Below, in pieces: positions 59,821 to 64,000 of a stretch of 64,000 bases of DNA (within the stretch, counting starts at the first letter, position 1; the number at the start of each line of letters is the position of its first letter). Under the pieces are notes generated by a model. It was not told the DNA's origin. It made no database searches and worked only from the letters and a program-made list of their open reading frames with translations. A program made the position numbers and the translations under genes. Location of the stretch: positions 212,452 through 276,451 of the forward strand of contig NZ_JAIVAI010000003.1 of the NCBI RefSeq assembly GCF_020171525.1, in the 5' to 3' direction. Source of the DNA: Halobacillus yeomjeoni (GTDB lineage Bacteria; Bacillota; Bacilli; Bacillales; Halobacillaceae).

Positions 59821-61146
59821 TTATTTAGAATCTAAAATCTTATTCCCTTTTTCTTCGACGGTTTCAAGAGCTTCTTCCACTGATTTCTCTCCTGTCACCA
59901 TTTGGTTAAGCTGAGATTGGTAGACTTCCTGTTCTACACGTGCCCATGCCTCTACCGGAGAAGAAATACTCGGGTACTTCAGCCCTTCGATGAAGACTAA
60001 AAATTCAGGGTGCTCCTGGAAGTAATCAGAGTCAGCTAGATCCTTACGCATCGGAACACGGAATGGATAATATTCGCCATCATCACCTTTTTCACCAAGC
60101 ATGATCATTTCCTGTGCTTTCTTGGAACCTAGGAATTCAATCAGCTTCTTAGAAGCTTCTGCTTTATCACCTGAAACGGTATCAGGGATAGACAGCATAT
60201 ATGGTCCTAAGTCAGCTGCACGTCCTTCTGGTCCAGCTGGTACGGGAGCAGCTGCAACCTCGAATGGATTGCCGTTTTTCCAAATATCCGTGATTCCCCA
60301 TGGGCCCTGGAATTCCATAGCGACCACTTCGTTACGGAAGTCGGCCATGACGCCGCCGCCATCTTTGTTTCCTGTATCCGGTGGAGCTACTTCATTGACT
60401 AATTTTTTATAAAACTTCAACGCTTCTTTTCCTTCAGGAGAGTTCAGCGCAACTTTGTATCCATCGCCTGACTCTTTAACAATTTCACCGCCTGCCTGAT
60501 TGACGAACATGTTTGTCAGCCACGCAACATCCGGGTGCTGTTTTCCTACAAGACCTAGACCGTATTGGTCGATTTTTCCGTCACCATCTGTATCTTTTGT
60601 AAGCTTTTTGGCAGTTTCATAGAGTTCATCCCAGTTCTCAGGAGGGCCGTCGATTCCAGCCTCTTCGAACATCGTCTTGTTATAAACCAACTGGATTGTG
60701 TGTCCCAACCAAGGGAAACCGTAAAGCTTATCGTTGACTGTACCAAGGTTGACCAGTTCATCATAGAAGTTTTCTGCATCATCAGAGAACTCATCCGTCA
60801 AATCCATGAATGCGCCTTCAGAAGCGAGGTTACGAACTTCACGGTATGGAACCTGAAGAACTTCCGGAGCCTGTCCACTAAGGACCTGAGTCAATAATTT
60901 CTGGTTATTCTGTGTCGTTGAAACCAATTCTACATTGATATCCTCATTTTCTTTTTCAAACTCATCGACGATCGTCTGAATTGCTTCTCCACGTCCAGAG
61001 TCGGTACCCCAGACGATTTGCATCTTAATGTCCGTTTCACCACTGGAATCATCATTACCAGAGGTTTCTTCACCAGAAGAAGAACATCCAGCCACTAATG
61101 CAGTCAAACTGAGCAACAAGACTAAAAACAACTTCGTATGCTTCAC
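59821..61146 (-). CDS. Sugar ABC transporter binding lipoprotein
   Basis: 441-aa extracellular sugar receptor (CUT1). I start at GTG 61146 (KHTKLFLVLLL) because GGGG lies 8 nt upstream; the lipobox is LVAGC, Cys near residue 21. Family blocks: IKMQIVWGTDSGRGEAIQTIVDEFEKEN, GQAPEVLQVPYREVRNLA, GIDGPPENWDELYETAKKL and MEFQGPWGITDIWKNG. The substrate is unknown; the LacI operator TGCCATCGTTGGCA is 25 nt upstream. Confidence 0.92.
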   Translation of the reverse strand: MKHTKLFLVLLLSLTALVAGCSSSGEETSGNDDSSGETDIKMQIVWGTDSGRGEAIQTIVDEFEKENEDINVELVSTTQNNQKLLTQVLSGQAPEVLQVPYREVRNLASEGAFMDLTDEFSDDAENFYDELVNLGTVNDKLYGFPWLGHTIQLVYNKTMFEEAGIDGPPENWDELYETAKKLTKDTDGDGKIDQYGLGLVGKQHPDVAWLTNMFVNQAGGEIVKESGDGYKVALNSPEGKEALKFYKKLVNEVAPPDTGNKDGGGVMADFRNEVVAMEFQGPWGITDIWKNGNPFEVAAAPVPAGPEGRAADLGPYMLSIPDTVSGDKAEASKKLIEFLGSKKAQEMIMLGEKGDDGEYYPFRVPMRKDLADSDYFQEHPEFLVFIEGLKYPSISSPVEAWARVEQEVYQSQLNQMVTGEKSVEEALETVEEKGNKILDSK

Positions 61147-61170
61147 ACTTACATCCCCTTTGAAATTTAT

Positions 61171-61184
61171 TGCCATCGTTGGCA
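61171..61184 (-). promoter_or_regulatory. LacI operator of the sugar ABC operon
   Basis: TGCCATCGTTGGCA, an almost perfect palindrome; identical to the site upstream of the LacI gene itself. It lies 24 nt before the binding-protein start. Confidence 0.85.
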
Positions 61185-61206
61185 TTTAATTAGTAAAAGA
61201 ATCCCT

Positions 61207-62211
61207 TCAAAGAGACTCTCTATCTACGATTTCCGGTGTAATGAAAATACGTTTTGCAGCAGGCTTTACGTCTTTGATCTGAGTCATCAGAATATCAAAG
61301 GCCTGTTTGATGAAAGTGGGGATCGACTGATCGATGGTCGTGAGCGGTGGATATATGTACTCACTCATCCTCACATTATCGATACTCATGACGCCAAAGT
61401 TCTCGCCAATCGTGTACCCTTCCTCATTCAATGCCCGATAGACACCGAGGGTTCTTTCATCTCCTGAAACGAACAGCCCTTCAAGCTTCTTCTTCTGCAC
61501 GATCTCTTTTGTGATGTGATAGGCACTCTCCATACTGGACACATCGTAGTGGGTTTCATTCGTCTGCAGTCCTTTTTCTTCGCAGAAGCGTCGGAAACCG
61601 ACAGCCCGGTCATGATTGACTGTGAATGCTCCGTCCCCGAGAAGGAAGTCGAAGCTGCGATATCCTTTTTCAAACATATGCTTCGCACCTAAGTAGCCCG
61701 CATATTCGTTATCCAAATCCACAAATGGCGTGTCATAATTCCCTGTGTCTTTCCCCACGATGACGAATGGAACATTATACTTTTTCAAGTAATCCACCCG
61801 TTTATCTCCTGGCTTCGTGTCGAACATGACGGCCCCATCACATAAGCTGTGCTTGACTAGATAAAAACCATCGTTTTCATCCTCTTCGAAACTATCTGCT
61901 GAAGAAGAGGAGATGACCATCCTCATGTTATTCTCTTTAGCAAGCTTATGGAGCTCTTGTAAAACTTCATTGTGAAATGCTCCCCAATATAATCCATGGT
62001 GACGATCGACGAAAGCAACGATTTGATTCGTTTTCTTCGCTTTCAAAGATCGTGCAATCGCATTGACTTGGAATCCCATTTCATCAATCGCGGCTTGGAT
62101 TTTCTCCCGCGTTTCTTTCTTGACGTTCGGGTCCTTGTTCACGACTCTTGACACTGTGCGCACGGAAGTGTTGCATCTTTTAGCAACATCCTTGATTGTT
62201 ACTTTGCTCAT
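61207..62211 (-). CDS. LacI-family regulator of the sugar ABC and glycosyltransferase genes
   Basis: 334-aa repressor. The helix-turn-helix is VTIKDVAKRCNTSVRTVSRVVNKD (residues 4-27) with hinge FQVNAIARSLKAKKTN. The effector domain includes a DRHHGLYWGAFHNEVL region and a GDERTLGVYRALNEEG segment, typical sugar-binding fold. Three operator copies (61171, 62229 and 63674) place it over the sugar ABC operon, its own gene and the glycosyltransferase gene. Inducer unknown. Confidence 0.92.
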   Translation of the reverse strand: MSKVTIKDVAKRCNTSVRTVSRVVNKDPNVKKETREKIQAAIDEMGFQVNAIARSLKAKKTNQIVAFVDRHHGLYWGAFHNEVLQELHKLAKENNMRMVISSSSADSFEEDENDGFYLVKHSLCDGAVMFDTKPGDKRVDYLKKYNVPFVIVGKDTGNYDTPFVDLDNEYAGYLGAKHMFEKGYRSFDFLLGDGAFTVNHDRAVGFRRFCEEKGLQTNETHYDVSSMESAYHITKEIVQKKKLEGLFVSGDERTLGVYRALNEEGYTIGENFGVMSIDNVRMSEYIYPPLTTIDQSIPTFIKQAFDILMTQIKDVKPAAKRIFITPEIVDRESL

Positions 62212-62228
62212 CTCGAGAACATTCCTTT

Positions 62229-62242
62229 TGCCATCGTTGGCA
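62229..62242 (-). promoter_or_regulatory. LacI operator of the regulator gene (autoregulation)
   Basis: TGCCATCGTTGGCA, 17 nt upstream of the LacI start, identical to the operator of the sugar ABC operon. Confidence 0.85.
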
Positions 62243-62301
62243 TTTATCTTGCCTTCATGATAGCGTTTTCAAATAGAAGTGTCAAGGTTCTTTTCAGAAT
62301 A

Positions 62302-63651
62302 TTATTGTTTTAATTTTTCTTGTAAAACATTGGATAAATAAGTTTGTAAGGCTTCATAGGAATACAATTCTTTCCCGATTCGGAAATTGGTTTCGACCAC
62401 TTCCTCATAAACATCAGGGCTGGTCAAGATTTCTACTGAATTTCGTACTGCCTGAGTCATCACCTCATCATCCACTTCGACAAGCCCTTGGGAAGTTGTT
62501 TGATGTTCAGCTCCGAGGGAAGGGTACTTGATTCCGCTCTGCTTGATATCACGTTCAAAAACTGGATATTCATATACAAGAAGCGGCTTTTTAGCAAACA
62601 TTCCTTCAAGCAGCTGATTGCCCCAACCTTCTAAAATACTCGGATAGGTAATGAAATCACAGGCAGCATAAGCATCCCATAAGGAATAAACTTTTCTGTC
62701 TTCTTTCTGCCACCTCGAATGGTCAATGGAATGATTGATCCATTTCATCTTTACACCAAGATCTTCAGCTTTTTGTTTTAAAGCTTGAATGTATTCCGGT
62801 TCTGCTTCATCAAGCCCTGCGAGTACATACACGACCTCACTCGATGCAGTGAAAGGCTGACCATTATATAAGGTGGTTCCTTCCTGCAGTTGATCCTGTA
62901 ATTTGGCGACAAAGTCGATGCCTAATTCAATCGCTTTTCTTTCTGCAATTCTAGTCGCCTGCAGAATGAGGACATCTTCTTTTTTAATGCCGAACGTCTC
63001 ACGAAAATCCTCATTATAATCATCTATGCTCCATGGCTCTCGTTGAAAATCAAAGACGTTCGGGACAACCGTCGCATCGATATCATAGTGCTTTTTCAAC
63101 TCATCTTGAGCCAGGCTGTTGATGACCACATGGCTGATGCGCGGAGAAACAGGAGGGAAATACTGTCCAAGCCACTCTTTTACGAAATCGGCCGTCGGGT
63201 TCTGATACTTGTCCCTCTCCCAGTGAAAATCATGGTGATGACAGATCGTCCTTACCCCTGTCCGTTCAATCGCATTGGTAAATGCCAATCCTGCCGGCAG
63301 GTTCCAGCCAAGCGATAAAATGTTATTTGGAATCAATAGGTCGATTTCTTCGTCCTGGATGAAAGCGACAAGTTTCTCTTCGACTCTATTTGCGTAATCC
63401 AACATGTCTTCTTTCATGGCGTCTGCAGATGAATAATCTTTTATTTTTTTATAAGCATTTTCAACAAACTTCAAGTTTTCCGGATGCTTATAGTGCATCT
63501 CTTCGATCACATAAGCTTCTGATTGGCCTTCACTTCCTGCCAACATGACGACTTCATGCCCCATACTTTCATAAGTCGTCTTCCATTTTTCCATTTCCAA
63601 TGAAACCCCATCGGTTTCGCCTACTCTAAAGTGAGCCAATGCAATTTTCAT
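62302..63651 (-). CDS. GT-B glycosyltransferase, group 1/4 type
   Basis: 449-aa cytoplasmic glycosyltransferase. I start at 63651 (MKIALAHFRV) with GAGGGG 7 nt upstream. The N-terminal half has GDETDGVSLEMEKWK-like and HHHDFHWERDKY segments; the C-terminal half has the nucleotide-sugar site with the E-x7-E motif EGWGNQLLEGMF near 325-336. Retaining GT4-like fold. It is co-regulated by LacI with a sugar importer, so it may act on the imported sugar (phosphate or nucleotide-sugar dependent), but no acceptor can be inferred. Confidence 0.85.
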   Translation of the reverse strand: MKIALAHFRVGETDGVSLEMEKWKTTYESMGHEVVMLAGSEGQSEAYVIEEMHYKHPENLKFVENAYKKIKDYSSADAMKEDMLDYANRVEEKLVAFIQDEEIDLLIPNNILSLGWNLPAGLAFTNAIERTGVRTICHHHDFHWERDKYQNPTADFVKEWLGQYFPPVSPRISHVVINSLAQDELKKHYDIDATVVPNVFDFQREPWSIDDYNEDFRETFGIKKEDVLILQATRIAERKAIELGIDFVAKLQDQLQEGTTLYNGQPFTASSEVVYVLAGLDEAEPEYIQALKQKAEDLGVKMKWINHSIDHSRWQKEDRKVYSLWDAYAACDFITYPSILEGWGNQLLEGMFAKKPLLVYEYPVFERDIKQSGIKYPSLGAEHQTTSQGLVEVDDEVMTQAVRNSVEILTSPDVYEEVVETNFRIGKELYSYEALQTYLSNVLQEKLKQ

Positions 63652-63673
63652 TTCTTCACCCCTCATTACATTT

Positions 63674-63687
63674 TGCCAACGTTGGCA
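63674..63687 (-). promoter_or_regulatory. LacI operator of the glycosyltransferase gene
   Basis: TGCCAACGTTGGCA, a perfect 14-bp palindrome, 22 nt upstream of the glycosyltransferase start. Confidence 0.88.
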
Positions 63688-63882
63688 ATTTAGTTCTAAA
63701 AAAATCAGGTGTTCAATAACCTGAAATTGTTCTTCTTCAACAATTGTTTTTTATTCTATAACACATTGTAATCGTTTTCAATGAGAGAGTTCAATTTCTT
63801 TTAAAAGAATGCCTCTGTTAAAGTTTAGTGTTGATATATCCATCAAAAAAAGAATTCATTACAAAATGTTTGTATGCGTGCA

Positions 63883-64000
63883 GGGCTCCGGGAAAAGGTT
63901 CGCTTTCCATGGGGCGGGCGCTGAGTCTCCTCAGGCTACGCCTTCCGGGGCCTCACCTGTCCCACACGTCCCATAGGAGTCTCACCGTTTCCCTCCGCCC
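63883..64000. repeat. GC-rich interspersed element, reverse orientation (copy 4, cut by window end)
   Basis: Same order of blocks as copy 2: CGCTTTCCATGGGG, GAGTCTCCTCAGGC, CTTCCGGGGCCTCAC and CATAGGAGTCTCAC. Weak inverted arms GGGCTCCGGGAAA and TTTCCCTCCGCCC are visible; the right arm runs to the last base of the window, so the end is not seen. Confidence 0.8.

Overview
The window reads as chromosomal DNA of a moderately halophilic, low-GC Gram-positive bacterium of the Bacillaceae, most likely Halobacillus or a close relative. The main reasons are the degS-yvyE-LCP-tagO order known from Bacillus subtilis, strong AGGAGG-type ribosome sites with many TTG and GTG starts, Bacillus-type lipoprotein and sortase signals, a Bacillus megaterium-type gas vesicle operon, and acidic secreted proteins. 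No rRNA, tRNA, transposase, phage gene or CRISPR array was seen.

Layout. 0-11.6 kb: degS (its partner degU would lie off the left edge), yvyE, two LCP wall-polymer ligases, tagO, an APC amino-acid permease, a large secreted nuclease and small Bacillaceae proteins. 11.7-25 kb: a maltodextrin regulon made of a secreted GH13 amylase, mdxEFG-type ABC importer, LacI regulator and a divergent cytoplasmic maltogenic amylase. Operator-like sites with a CGATTGC-type core sit at three of its promoters. An AT-rich stretch with an LtaS-like enzyme and two small unknown proteins lies inside it. 25-30 kb: an unknown helical protein, then a cstA - Cys-rich protein - CC-ending protein - ArsA ATPase cluster.

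30-33.7 kb is the most interesting module. An ECF sigma factor and RskA-type anti-sigma factor are followed by a surface protein with a duplicated histidine-containing helical domain and an MPDTG sorting signal, then a sortase. The sigma gene and the surface-protein gene carry the same two-block promoter motif with identical spacing, so the sigma factor probably controls itself and the surface protein. 33.8-38.5 kb: a NERD-domain protein flanked by repeat arrays, a DUF3221-like lipoprotein and a polar amino-acid ABC transporter. 38.6-44.1 kb: gas vesicle operon gvpQBRNFGLSKJTU. 44.4-46.6 kb: a SEC-C protein and a third LCP protein. 47-56 kb: a TctCBA tricarboxylate transporter, its CitA/CitB-type two-component system and a TRAP-TAXI transporter. 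56-64 kb: a GAF-STAS protein, pyrrolidone carboxyl peptidase, and a sugar ABC operon, LacI regulator and glycosyltransferase, with a perfect palindromic operator TGCCANCGTTGGCA before each of the last three units.

Two repeat families stand out. Five intergenic arrays (near 33.7, 34.8, 38.5, 44.3 and 56.2 kb) carry a GATAAA core every 20-21 bp, about two helical turns, and each opens with a GGTCGAT unit. Four copies of a GC-rich element of about 120 bp with long terminal inverted arms lie near 19.2, 46.85, 47.05 and 63.9 kb. Both are unexplained by the genes.
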